Both the position numbers and the translations under genes were made by a program. Below are positions 1-5,609 of a DNA stretch of 35,849 nt, piece after piece. The stretch comes from a virus, in IMG/VR virus record IMGVR_UViG_3300023196_000696, positions 1-35,849 of that record; one strand, written 5' to 3'. The notes below the pieces were generated by a model. That model did not search any database. It was given only the letters and a program-made list of their open reading frames with translations, and was not told the DNA's origin. Position 1 is the stretch's first letter, and every line of letters begins with the position of its first letter.

Positions 1-118
1 AAGCAGGATATGGTCGTGATTTCTTTTCTTTGCCAGACCGACAACATTTTTTGCCAGTCTTTACATCACGCCAATCTTCTTTAAACCATTTAGTTAAGCC
101 GCCCTTAGGTTTAGCCAT
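1..118 (-). CDS. small basic phage protein, partial (runs off left edge)
   Basis: The ATG lies at 118 and the frame stays open to the window edge, giving 39 visible residues. The N-terminus reads MAKPKGGLTKWFKEDW and is followed by a basic stretch with a Cys pair (CCRSGKEKKSRPYP). Similar N-termini recur in marine phage genomes, usually beside the basic protein encoded just upstream here, but I know no assigned function. The ATG shares one base with the stop of that neighbour (TAATG), so translation is probably coupled. The rest of the protein lies outside the window. Confidence 0.7.
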   Translation of the reverse strand, partial: MAKPKGGLTKWFKEDWRDVKTGKKCCRSGKEKKSRPYPA

Positions 119-429
119 TATGCGTATCCACCACCACGTTTCTTATAGGTTCTAACAAGCCAGGCATTTGCGTACGCACTAGGATATACCTTAAATTTAC
201 GTTTTGCTTCTGACTTTACTGAAGCGTATAATTTTGGATTAGAAGGTTTTGAACCGCCTTTTTTTACCTTAGCTCCCCCTTTTTTTAAGCCAATTTTTTT
301 TATTCCTTTTGTTTGATTTTTTAAAGATTCTAATCTTTTTAATTTGTTGGTTCTTCCTATTAGTTCTTTTTCATTAGTTTGATTTTTTAAAGATTCTATT
401 CTTTTTTTAGTTTTATCTTTTCCAGCCAT
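118..429 (-). CDS. small Lys-rich basic protein with internal repeat
   Basis: A 103-residue, strongly basic protein. Residues 10-18 and 32-40 carry near-identical repeats (RIESLKNQT and RLESLKNQT). The C-terminal third (from about residue 62, SNPKLYASVKSEAKRKF, ending in an aromatic and basic tail VRTYKKRGGGYA) resembles a domain seen in many marine phage small proteins. No enzyme motif is visible. The charge suggests binding to nucleic acid or to an acidic virion surface, but that is inference. The start overlaps the end of the DUF1289-like gene by 34 bases and the stop overlaps the next ATG, so it sits inside a coupled late cluster. Confidence 0.8.
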   Translation of the reverse strand: MAGKDKTKKRIESLKNQTNEKELIGRTNKLKRLESLKNQTKGIKKIGLKKGGAKVKKGGSKPSNPKLYASVKSEAKRKFKVYPSAYANAWLVRTYKKRGGGYA

Positions 430-533
430 TCGTATGCTTCCTTTATTTCTTCTATCGTTCTACCGCATCCTATACAGATGTCGTCTTCTAATGTGCAAAC
501 ACCGATGCACGGAGTTATAATCTGCCTGTCCAT
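396..533 (-). CDS. DUF1289-like small Cys protein (45 aa)
   Basis: A 45-residue protein read directly from the minus strand, starting MDRQIITPCIGVC. Four cysteines at residues 9, 13, 20 and 23 form C-x3-C-x6-C-x2-C within the signature TPCIGVCTLEDDICIGCGRT, which matches the DUF1289 family (small proteins, probably metal- or Fe-S-binding, common in Proteobacteria). A short helical tail (EEIKEAYEWLEKIK) follows, as in family members. It overlaps the downstream end of the 147-aa membrane protein gene by 19 bases and the start of the next gene by 34. The role in the phage is unknown. The short overlapping frame would be missed by a 60-aa cutoff, but the motif match is strong. Confidence 0.8.
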   Translation of the reverse strand: MDRQIITPCIGVCTLEDDICIGCGRTIEEIKEAYEWLEKIKLKKE

Positions 534-958
534 TTAGCTACAAACCAAGCTGCTAATCCTGCGAAGAATACTATTATAATAAAACCTATACTGTATCCTA
601 TGTACTCCATTAGTTCTGCTTGGCGTTTAGCTGCCATCTTTTCTTGATAGCGCCTAGACTTTCTTGCTTCTGCTTGGAACTCTTGCCAATCCTGCCACAA
701 TCCAGGTCTACCTAGGTATATCATCATCTTCTTGAGTTCTTCTTCTTTTTCTCTTATTTGCTCAAGAGCCATGAACTCTTCTAAATCTGCACCACCTATA
801 CCTTTGGCTTTTTTCTTTTTAAGGCTTTTCTCTATAGCTTCTTTAGAAAAAACAAAATCTGATATTTGTTTAGCACAACCTGAAAGCTCCTTCCCATTCG
901 ATATAAAACTTTTTATTACTCCGAAGGCTGCATTTGCTGCTGCAAGTTCTGCTAACAT
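515..958 (-). CDS. membrane-anchored protein with charged cytoplasmic-type domain
   Basis: A 147-residue protein. The N-terminus is Ala-rich and mildly hydrophobic (MLAELAAANAAFGVIKSFI). The middle, residues 50-115, is highly charged and helical (ALEQIREKEEELKKMMIY, then GRPGLWQDWQEF and AEARKSRR). A single strong membrane segment spans roughly residues 120-142 near the C-terminus. Close relatives occur in marine cyanophage-like genomes as hypothetical proteins. Its place in a cluster with lysozyme and holin makes a lysis or virion-membrane role possible, but there is no diagnostic spanin or holin motif. The ATG at 958 shares one base with the stop of the upstream gene. Confidence 0.85.
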   Translation of the reverse strand: MLAELAAANAAFGVIKSFISNGKELSGCAKQISDFVFSKEAIEKSLKKKKAKGIGGADLEEFMALEQIREKEEELKKMMIYLGRPGLWQDWQEFQAEARKSRRYQEKMAAKRQAELMEYIGYSIGFIIIVFFAGLAAWFVAKWTGRL

Positions 959-1140
959 TATCTTTTCCTTATTGGCTTACAATATGCAGTTATCTGTAAA
1001 TTAGGTCCTTCCATTTGTGGTATTGAAGGTTGCTTGTGTAACCTCTCTGCAAAGTACAAGCATCTATTTAAATCTTCAAAGGTTTGTGTTTGGTCTACTA
1101 CTCTTAATCCCATCATAAACACTAACACAAACTCAATCAT
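958..1140 (-). CDS. short protein with hydrophobic N-terminus
   Basis: A 60-residue protein. The first 12 residues (MIEFVLVFMMGL) are hydrophobic and could act as a short membrane anchor or export signal. The body has two Cys (CLYFAERLHKQ and ITAYCKPIRKR) and a basic end. Its architecture matches the 71-residue product at 4907-5122 (hydrophobic start, a Cys, an aromatic helix, a Cys near the end), so the two may be distant paralogues. The ATG overlaps the stop of the 8-Cys mini-protein gene by one base, and its own stop overlaps the next ATG. Function unknown. Confidence 0.8.
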   Translation of the reverse strand: MIEFVLVFMMGLRVVDQTQTFEDLNRCLYFAERLHKQPSIPQMEGPNLQITAYCKPIRKR

Positions 1141-1259
1141 TAATTAACAAAGTCCAGCTCCAGCTGTTCCTCTGTTGATTTTTCTTTATGGCACTTACAA
1201 TTACACTCTTCACAATCGCAATCATAACATTCGCAAGTTTTGCATCTATCCTTTTTCAT
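1140..1259 (-). CDS. 8-Cys mini-protein, metallothionein-like (39 aa)
   Basis: A 39-residue frame read directly from the minus strand, ending TAA at 1140-1142. Cysteines fall at residues 6, 9, 11, 14, 16, 19, 21 and 23, with His24 next, giving C-x2-C-x-C-x2-C-x-C-x2-C-x-C-x-CH. This density of CxC and CxxC pairs is what metallothioneins show, so a metal (Zn, Cu or Cd) cluster is plausible. The tail is acidic and plain (STEEQLELDFVN). The gene overlaps the end of the 101-aa gene by 14 bases and shares a base with the next ATG, placing it firmly in the cluster. Metal binding is inferred from composition only. Too short for usual gene-calling cutoffs. Confidence 0.72.
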   Translation of the reverse strand: MKKDRCKTCECYDCDCEECNCKCHKEKSTEEQLELDFVN

Positions 1260-1551
1260 TCTCGTTCTTTCTCTTTAGTTGTTCTTTTGCTTTTTTTGCG
1301 AGTGCTGCTTGTTCGTTTTTCCCAGATACTTTGGCTCGTTGTTCGAGGACAGTAAGGATTTGTATTTTACGAGCATACGGTTTTTTAATCTTTTTAACTT
1401 TAGATATCGTAGCTTTAGCATCCGATACAGTCGCGAACTTAATGCTGACAGTGTCTTTAGGATTCTCATCTGTATATAGCCTCCTACCTGAGCCTTTAGG
1501 TTTTTTACCTGTGCCTACTTTAGGGTCACTTTTTTTTCTTTTTGGTGCCAT
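1246..1551 (-). CDS. conserved basic protein (GTGKKPKGSGRRLYTDENP type)
   Basis: A 101-residue basic protein starting MAPKRKKSDPKVGTGKKPKG, followed by a conserved patch GRRLYTDENPKDTVSIKF and a helical, Lys-rich C-terminus. The N-terminal patch is a recurring signature of marine phage proteins of unknown function that I recognise from cyanophages and virome contigs. High charge suggests nucleic acid or virion association. The start lies 26 bases inside the preceding gene, and the end overlaps the 8-Cys gene, so all three are probably co-translated. Confidence 0.85.
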   Translation of the reverse strand: MAPKRKKSDPKVGTGKKPKGSGRRLYTDENPKDTVSIKFATVSDAKATISKVKKIKKPYARKIQILTVLEQRAKVSGKNEQAALAKKAKEQLKRKNENEKG

Positions 1552-2221
1552 CTGAATACAAATTATTAAAAGTTATTGAAGGGTCTAAGTAAGTCTCATG
1601 AGACTCTGCAGAATGTGTATGCTGTGAAGGTATAAAATCAGGTGCCCCTTCTCCAGTTCTCCATAGTGCAGGACTTGTTGCCCTTACTCTATTATTAGGC
1701 AGGGCTACTACGTTACCTGTCCATTTACCCGCATCAGTTAAATATAATACATGAGATTGTTTATGTTGTGAAGGGTCATCCGCAATATCATTGTCTGTAT
1801 AATCAACTGTAAACAAATACTTACCTTTGTGAAACTGGTTATCTATTTTACATAACCATGGAGAAGAGCTTACTCTATCCATAACTACAACACTGTGTGT
1901 TCGCGATTCGCAGTCCCAGGGCTGGCATAAGTGGTCTTCCATGGGTACTGCCCAGTCTTCGACTGGTATGTCCGCTACAAGGGCTTGTATGGGCATCCTA
2001 GCCCACATTGCTCCCCCATGAACATTCTCATCAGGACAATCTTCTCTGTCTATTTCGCAACCAGTAAAAACAACTTGGAAGCTTAAAGACCTATCTGGGA
2101 TTGTGTTTACTGCTATTACCATTGCATGAAGAAACTCTCCATGGTATCTTTGATGATTACAAGTAAACTCCCTACGCACCCAACACTTAAAATGAGGTAC
2201 GTTACTTATGAGATATGACAT
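1526..2221 (-). CDS. conserved marine phage protein, probable virion component
   Basis: A 231-residue protein without membrane segments, rich in Trp, His and Cys (YLISNVPHFKCWVRREF, VHGGAMWARMP, CQPWDCESRTHSVVVMDR). The region SPWLCKIDNQFHKGKYLFTV followed by DPSQHKQSHVL, LPNNRVRATSPALW and GEGAPDFIPSQHTH is strongly conserved among marine podoviruses and cyanophages as far as I recall, always without known function. It looks like a beta-rich globular fold. Its position in the late cluster favours a structural or tail-accessory role. The ATG overlaps the stop of the 46-aa gene by one base. Confidence 0.9.
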   Translation of the reverse strand: MSYLISNVPHFKCWVRREFTCNHQRYHGEFLHAMVIAVNTIPDRSLSFQVVFTGCEIDREDCPDENVHGGAMWARMPIQALVADIPVEDWAVPMEDHLCQPWDCESRTHSVVVMDRVSSSPWLCKIDNQFHKGKYLFTVDYTDNDIADDPSQHKQSHVLYLTDAGKWTGNVVALPNNRVRATSPALWRTGEGAPDFIPSQHTHSAESHETYLDPSITFNNLYSDGTKKKKK

Positions 2222-2361
2222 TACTTCTTTTTAATAGCTCCGCCTCTGGCATAGCCTTTGGTCATTTTAGAGCCTCCCATCATCATTTTCTTCACTTTAG
2301 CACCGCCCTTAGCGTATCCTTTAGTCATTTTCTTTTTAGTCGCTTTTTTCTTCATAGCCAT
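2221..2361 (-). CDS. 46-aa Lys/Gly/Met-rich repeat protein
   Basis: A 46-residue frame read from the minus strand, with a clear ribosome site (GGAGAT a few bases before the ATG). The sequence contains two copies of MTKGYA-K/R-GGA (residues 12-20 and 33-41) set in Lys-rich linkers, ending KKK. Such tiny Lys/Gly proteins are frequent in marine phage late regions and have no known role. The stop shares a base with the ATG of the 231-aa gene. Composition suggests a disordered polycation. Confidence 0.7.
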   Translation of the reverse strand: MAMKKKATKKKMTKGYAKGGAKVKKMMMGGSKMTKGYARGGAIKKK

Positions 2362-2370
2362 GAGTATCTC

Positions 2371-2772
2371 CTATAGTGCTATTTTCTTCTTCTTCTTCTT
2401 ATTTAATAAAGAAAAAGGTTGGTATTCTTTTCCAGAATATGTCTTTACTGTATCTTTTGTAGTTTTAGTAGATAAACCAGGAACATTTGATATCTCTTGC
2501 CCTTTAAATCTCGTGGGAAGTGCAGGCATATACTCTTTACCTGAGAATTGTCCGGGATTACCTTTTTTATCTACTATAGAGTCCTCTAAATCCTTTGTTA
2601 TCTTTGCAGCTCCATCATCATGAAACTTACTTTCTTTTTTTGACTTAGCTTCTCTCTCAAATCTTTTACGTTTAATCCCATCTAAACTTTGGGCAAACTT
2701 TTGCAAACTAGAACCTTCTTTTAATCTAGGTACATTAGTGGGTAGTTCCATTATGTGCTTTGGCTTCTTCAT
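2371..2772 (-). CDS. basic protein sharing a LPTNVPRL motif with its neighbour
   Basis: A 133-residue, charged, probably disordered protein. Residues 8-17 (IMELPTNVPRL) repeat almost exactly in the upstream neighbour (IMDLPTNVPRL at about residues 94-103 of the 2769-3179 product). An internal motif SGKEYxP occurs twice, at about residues 76-82 and 112-118. The C-terminus is a run of lysines (NKKKKKKIAL). The gene overlaps its neighbour by 4 bases. The shared motif suggests partial duplication or a common binding peptide for one virion partner. No enzymatic motif; function unknown. Confidence 0.8.
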   Translation of the reverse strand: MKKPKHIMELPTNVPRLKEGSSLQKFAQSLDGIKRKRFEREAKSKKESKFHDDGAAKITKDLEDSIVDKKGNPGQFSGKEYMPALPTRFKGQEISNVPGLSTKTTKDTVKTYSGKEYQPFSLLNKKKKKKIAL

Positions 2773-3179
2773 GATTTCATATTCTTAGTAATAGCTTTTT
2801 GTCTAGCTGTTTCGTACCCAGACATCTTTCCATCTTTATCAAGGTCCCCAAGTAAAGCACCTTTCATTAATCTTGGCACGTTAGTTGGTAAATCCATAAT
2901 TGGCTTTTTAGGAAGTTTTGCAGCTCCTCTTTTATTTTTGGAGACTCCCTCATTCTGAAACTTTTTAATAACATCAGCATCAGACATGCTATCTGGTAAA
3001 TTCATTTTAAATCTATATGCACTCGCTAATCCTTTTTTGCCTGCATCAGGACGCATTGTCATTTTACTTGTGTCTATTTTGTCATCACCTTTGCCAATTT
3101 TAGCAACAGCTCTTTTAGACTCTGTCATAGACTTTCTGTCTTTGGCTTTTATTATATCTTTATTTGTAATTCTTTCCAT
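2769..3179 (-). CDS. small protein with an EF-hand-type calcium loop
   Basis: A 136-residue basic protein. Residues 112-123 read DLDKDGKMSGYE, which fits the canonical 12-residue EF-hand loop with acidic ligands at positions 1, 3 and 5, Gly at 6, a hydrophobic residue at 8 and Glu at 12. The motif IMDLPTNVPRL just before it is shared with the downstream gene product. The first half is Lys-rich and probably disordered. A calcium-binding role in a virion or lysis protein is plausible but rests on a single loop without a second EF-hand. The ATG shares a base with the lysozyme stop. Confidence 0.8.
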   Translation of the reverse strand: MERITNKDIIKAKDRKSMTESKRAVAKIGKGDDKIDTSKMTMRPDAGKKGLASAYRFKMNLPDSMSDADVIKKFQNEGVSKNKRGAAKLPKKPIMDLPTNVPRLMKGALLGDLDKDGKMSGYETARQKAITKNMKS

Positions 3180-3634
3180 TATACAGGTACCCCTAATTTA
3201 ATAATTCGTGCTATTAGTCTGTCCGCTCTCGCAGTTGTCTGCTTGTACCATCTGGAATCTTCCATCTCATCGGCAGCACGTGTCCAATCAGAATCATTAA
3301 CAGCAGCTATAAAATTCTTAAATTTACTTAATCTGGGTCTTCCTAATTGAAAACACATATTAGCAATTACTAATTGTGCTTCTTCAGGTAAGTTATCAAA
3401 GTCAGGAAATATAATATTACAATCTCTTATAGTAACATCTATATCTTTGGAGAACCAATCATTAATTTGTTCATGTGAAACTTTAGTACCTATAGGCTGT
3501 TCATAAAACTCTTCATCCCATTCTGTAATAAGGTGTCCTATACCCCCCGTTAAATGCCCTAATGAGCAATGGTATGTTTCGTACATAACGCCTTCATCAT
3601 TGGCTATATCATCTTGTAGTGTAACTAAGTTCAT
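3179..3634 (-). CDS. T4-type endolysin (GH24 lysozyme)
   Basis: A 151-residue muramidase expected to cut the MurNAc-GlcNAc bond of peptidoglycan during lysis. The active-site block reads DEG, then Y-H-C-S, then LTGGIGHL: Glu14, Cys23 and Thr29, an E-8-C-5-T triad equivalent to Glu11, Asp20 and Thr26 of T4 lysozyme. Cys replaces the usual Asp; in T4 lysozyme the D20C change is reported to keep activity, and Cys is natural in several phage endolysins. The C-terminal half keeps the helical GH24 core (VIANMCFQLGRPRLSKFKNF, then SRWYKQTTARADRLI). There is no signal peptide, so release through the nearby holin is likely. It overlaps the previous gene by 4 bases (ATGA). Confidence 0.95.
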   Translation of the reverse strand: MNLVTLQDDIANDEGVMYETYHCSLGHLTGGIGHLITEWDEEFYEQPIGTKVSHEQINDWFSKDIDVTIRDCNIIFPDFDNLPEEAQLVIANMCFQLGRPRLSKFKNFIAAVNDSDWTRAADEMEDSRWYKQTTARADRLIARIIKLGVPV

Positions 3635-4005
3635 TTACTCATCCTTAAATTCTTACTTCTCTCGCCTGCTTTTTTGCCCATAGTCTTATATTGAGTTTTT
3701 AAGTTAGCCGTGGGGTTGCCTGTTGCCTTATTAGTTAAATTGACTTTACTTACATTTGTTGGTTTTATAAGTCCTTCATCCAACATTGCCCTTAACTCTG
3801 GAACTTTAAATTGATACCCTCTATGTATAGTTGGTATATTTATTACTTTGTTATTATACTTAAATGTTCTGGACTGCTCAGATACTCTTTCGCCATCTTT
3901 ATTTATATATACAGGTCTATTTACAGGTTTACCTTTATACGTAGTTTTTAAATTGGTTTTTCTACCTACAGACTTTTTACCTTTTATATAATCTTTGAAT
4001 GCCAT
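3631..4005 (-). CDS. basic conserved phage protein
   Basis: A 124-residue, strongly basic protein. The central block (PVYINKDGERVSEQSRTFKY, then INIPTIHRGYQF and VPELRAML) resembles a segment I have seen in marine phage virion-associated or hypothetical proteins: a short 'GExVSExSxTxxY' strand pair followed by 'N(I/V)PTI'. Both ends are Lys/Arg-rich. No catalytic motif. It sits between holin and lysozyme genes, with overlaps on both sides (one base with the holin stop, four with the lysozyme start). Function unknown. Confidence 0.85.
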   Translation of the reverse strand: MAFKDYIKGKKSVGRKTNLKTTYKGKPVNRPVYINKDGERVSEQSRTFKYNNKVINIPTIHRGYQFKVPELRAMLDEGLIKPTNVSKVNLTNKATGNPTANLKTQYKTMGKKAGERSKNLRMSK

Positions 4006-4397
4006 TACTTCTTCTTGAACATCTTTGCAGCTTGTCCAACTCCCTTGATTCCGAAGCTTGCACTAATTGCAATATATAATAAGTACTGATACCACTCTGG
4101 AAGAGTTGCCAGTATTTTAAATCCATGTTCCACATATTCCGTCATCCCTGGAATAAAAACTAATACCGCTGGGGTAAGTAGTACAACTAACGCAAACTCG
4201 TCTTTCCAAGAATCCACCGAAGCATCAGCCATCTTGCCTTCCCATTCGACCTCTCCTGCCGCAACTTTTTCTGCAACAGTAGCACGAGCTCTAGCCTCTG
4301 CGACCTTAGCCTGTCCTTCAGCCTTTGTTTTCTCAACTTTGTTTTCAAACCATGTACCAGCTAAATTAGCTATAGGTCCAATTAACGCTGCGAGCAT
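4005..4397 (-). CDS. probable holin (GTA-type, three-TM family)
   Basis: A 130-residue membrane protein. An N-terminal hydrophobic start (MLAALIGPIANLAGTWF) is followed by a charged Ala/Lys/Glu helix (about residues 18-55), then WKDEFALVVLLTPAVLVFIPG (about 63-84) and YQYLLYIAISASFGIKGVG (about 103-121), both good membrane segments, and a Lys-rich tail MFKKK. This order, with the W-K-D-E-F entry to the second segment and the terminal basic patch, resembles the holin family named after gene transfer agents and the holin-like proteins of cyanophages. The neighbouring lysozyme supports a pore-forming role in the inner membrane. Confidence 0.75.
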   Translation of the reverse strand: MLAALIGPIANLAGTWFENKVEKTKAEGQAKVAEARARATVAEKVAAGEVEWEGKMADASVDSWKDEFALVVLLTPAVLVFIPGMTEYVEHGFKILATLPEWYQYLLYIAISASFGIKGVGQAAKMFKKK

Positions 4398-4528
4398 TTA
4401 CATTCCTTTTTATCAAATCTATTGTCTATCCAGACTTTACCGTAATATAATATAAATAACCAAACTGTAAAAAGAGCACCTTCTAAGTAAGATAAATCAT
4501 TCCATGCATCTAATACCATGTTTTCCAT
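4382..4528 (-). CDS. 48-aa single-span membrane protein
   Basis: A 48-residue frame read directly from the minus strand, starting MENMVLDAWNDLSYLE. A single hydrophobic segment covers about residues 17-33 (GALFTVWLFILYYGKVW). A charged tail with two Cys (KKECKCSQR) ends the protein. It overlaps the start of the putative holin by 16 bases. Short one-span proteins in this position, with a GALF-x-VW-x-F-x-x-YYGKV core, occur in marine podoviruses; antiholin or a lysis accessory role is possible but unproven. An A/G-rich ribosome site (GGGAGAAG) precedes the ATG. Confidence 0.75.
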   Translation of the reverse strand: MENMVLDAWNDLSYLEGALFTVWLFILYYGKVWIDNRFDKKECKCSQR

Positions 4529-4628
4529 TATCTTCTCCCTTGAGACTCATGTAGTAGTTTTACGTATCTCATGTAACAATTATTACTGATACGACTAAAA
4601 AATTTAAATAATCTAAAATTAACTTCTA
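4529..4628. other. 100-base gap in the late cluster
   Basis: One of the few real gaps on the minus-strand arm. It contains two short direct copies of CATGTA/CATGAG-type sequence (around 4548 and 4570) and an AT-rich stretch. A weak minus-strand promoter could lie here, but no convincing -35 and -10 pair is visible. The ribosome site GGGAGAAG for the 48-aa gene is at its left end. Confidence 0.3.
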
Positions 4629-4907
4629 TTAACACTTCCATCTTCTCCTTGCTTGTCTTAAACGACTATTAGGATTCTTAGCTGCTTTAGGAAACTGTTT
4701 CATCTGACCAGCACTTCTAGCACAGAATGACTTTCTCCTCTTTGCTGATTTACTTCCTGGTTTTACTTTACCAGTGACAGCAGTCTTTAATTTACTACCA
4801 GGGTTCTCTCTACGATACTTAGCCACACCTTTTTTGGTCATACCTGCGCCAGACTTAGTTGGTCGCTTATGCCCCCCCTTTATAGTATGCCCTTTCATCC
4901 CTGCCAT
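4629..4907 (-). CDS. DUF6321-like basic Cys protein
   Basis: A 92-residue, highly basic protein. The core reads MTKKGVAKYRRENPGSKLKT, then PGSKSAKRRKSFCARSAGQM, then FPKAAKNPNSRLRQARRRWK and a final Cys. This order matches a small protein family common in ocean phages that I recall as DUF6321. Residue 61 or so (FCARS) and the terminal Cys are conserved. The composition suggests nucleic acid binding, but the family has no assigned function. The ATG shares a base with the upstream stop (TAATG). Confidence 0.88.
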   Translation of the reverse strand: MAGMKGHTIKGGHKRPTKSGAGMTKKGVAKYRRENPGSKLKTAVTGKVKPGSKSAKRRKSFCARSAGQMKQFPKAAKNPNSRLRQARRRWKC

Positions 4908-5122
4908 TATATATTCTCTTTATCCATTCTTTTATCTAAAGAGTCCTTGCACTTGTACTTCATAGGAACATACCCAGGCATATGCTCTGGTAACTCTTTA
5001 GCTATTTCATACGCTCTTTGTGCACATTGCTTCTTAGTATCATATGGTCCATACAAATCAGACAAGGTATGACATAGATTTGGATTACTCACCATACATA
5101 CTAAAACAAATGTTTCAAACAT
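4907..5122 (-). CDS. small protein with export-like N-terminus and conserved Cys
   Basis: A 71-residue protein. The N-terminus (MFETFVLVCMVSNPNLCHTL) is hydrophobic with two Cys, followed by DLYGPYDTKKQCAQRAYEIA and a basic tail with another Cys (MKYKCKDSLDKR). It resembles the 60-residue product at 958-1140 in plan. Similar short proteins are frequent in marine podoviruses. Export to the periplasm with disulfide pairs is a reasonable guess, given four Cys after a hydrophobic start. The ribosome site AGGAAG lies 5-6 bases before the ATG and directly follows a strong hairpin (5143-5173). Confidence 0.85.
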   Translation of the reverse strand: MFETFVLVCMVSNPNLCHTLSDLYGPYDTKKQCAQRAYEIAKELPEHMPGYVPMKYKCKDSLDKRMDKENI

Positions 5123-5142
5123 ATTACTTCCTAAAAGTAAAC

Positions 5143-5173
5143 GGACGAGACCGACATCGGTATAATCTCGTCC
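5143..5173 (-). other. hairpin at the 5' side of a ribosome site
   Basis: An 8-bp perfect stem (GGACGAGA at 5143-5150 with TCTCGTCC at 5166-5173) carries an inner CCGA/TCGG stem with a two-base loop and a TATAA bulge. On the minus strand it sits in the leader of the 71-aa gene, just before its AGGAAG ribosome site. It is followed by only a weak U-rich run, so it could be an RNA processing site or a partial terminator rather than a full one. Confidence 0.6.
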
Positions 5174-5177
5174 TAAA

Positions 5178-5253
5178 CTTGAGTAACTGCATCGAACCCC
5201 GCAGGAATAAGTACAGTATCAAGCTACCCTTTGCTGATAGAGATTACTCTCTA
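5178..5253. other. structured intergenic segment
   Basis: This 3' flank of the 66-aa gene contains a two-part stem (CTTGA 5178-5182 with TCAAG 5219-5223; ACTG 5186-5189 with CAGT 5214-5217), a competing CTGC/GCAG stem (5187-5190 with 5201-5204), and a separate perfect 6-bp stem TAGAGA/TCTCTA with a 4-base loop (5238-5253) that overlaps the stop codon of the minus-strand gene. On the minus strand the last loop is GUAA, a GNRA tetraloop. Together with 5143-5173 it may be a processed non-coding RNA or leader, but no known RNA family is recognised. Confidence 0.35.
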
Positions 5254-5451
5254 CACATACTGCGACATACCCTCCGCTACCAATGCCTTTTCTATATCCT
5301 CAACGCTGAAGTCTTTCCCAGTACGTCCTTTTAGAGCCGCACGTATATAAATAACGTGGTGGCTCGGTATATGTGTTTTAAATCTACCATATTTCTCATA
5401 CTCGTAGCAGATTTGTTCTAATAAAGAACCATATTCTGTTTCTGAACTCAT
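5251..5451 (-). CDS. 66-aa protein of unknown function
   Basis: The open frame extends to 5490, but the upstream part (MYNYSIVWYN) lies across promoter-like sequence and reads like noise, so I place the start at the ATG at 5451 (MSSETEYGSLLEQICYEYEK). The product is a compact mixed-charge protein with a helix, then IPSHHVIYIRAALKGRTGKD and DIEKALVAEG. No motif recognised. There is no clear Shine-Dalgarno, and a TATAAT box (5466-5461 on this strand) lies very close to the start, so a leaderless or short-leader mRNA is possible. It is the first gene of the left minus-strand cluster. Confidence 0.65.
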   Translation of the reverse strand: MSSETEYGSLLEQICYEYEKYGRFKTHIPSHHVIYIRAALKGRTGKDFSVEDIEKALVAEGMSQYV

Positions 5452-5475
5452 AATATACATATTATACCACACAAT

Positions 5476-5503
5476 GCTATAATTGTACATAAATTAGTGT
5501 CAA
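5476..5503 (-). promoter_or_regulatory. candidate promoter for the left minus-strand cluster
   Basis: Reading the minus strand, TTGACA (5503-5498) is followed after 16 bases by TATAGC (5481-5476). A second, better -10-like element, TATAAT at 5466-5461 preceded by TGTGG, has no good -35 at normal distance. One of these probably starts transcription of the genes from 5451 leftwards. Divergent from the plus-strand promoter at 5529. Confidence 0.45.
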
Positions 5504-5528
5504 TAAATATTTATTTTTATTTAGGGGG

Positions 5529-5557
5529 TTGACAAGGTGCCAAAAACTTGGTATAAA
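5529..5557 (+). promoter_or_regulatory. sigma70-type promoter, plus strand
   Basis: A near-consensus promoter: TTGACA (5529-5534), exactly 17 bases, TATAAA (5552-5557) continuing as AAT. Transcription should start near 5563-5566. It faces an unusual leader that ends in a terminator about 60 bases later, and is divergent from the minus-strand promoter. Confidence 0.8.
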
Positions 5558-5561
5558 ATCC

Positions 5562-5600
5562 ATGTTTTTCTTTTTTGCCCTTTTTTCTTTTTCAGGGTGA
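5562..5600 (+). CDS. possible Phe-rich leader peptide (12 aa)
   Basis: An ATG almost at the predicted transcription start opens a 12-codon frame, MFFFFALFSFSG, with six Phe codons, ending TGA ten bases before a terminator-like hairpin. That layout mimics amino-acid attenuator leaders. The stretch is simply pyrimidine-rich, which by itself yields Phe codons, and there is no Shine-Dalgarno, so translation would need a leaderless mRNA. Listed as a possibility only. Confidence 0.15.
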   Translation: MFFFFALFSFSG

Positions 5601-5609
5601 CACTTATAT

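Noticed and set aside
1175-1555. Long plus-strand frames opposite the left minus-strand genes.
   Set aside because: They are shadows of the basic and Cys-rich genes on the other strand, with Phe/Leu/Ser-rich products and no ribosome sites.
5174-5223. A tRNA on the minus strand, suggested by a GGGGTTCGATGC segment.
   Set aside because: The T loop would be too long and no anticodon or D arm can be formed.
5452-5490. Upstream extension of the 66-aa minus-strand gene (MYNYSIVWYN).
   Set aside because: It runs over -10-like promoter sequence with no ribosome site, so the inner ATG is preferred.
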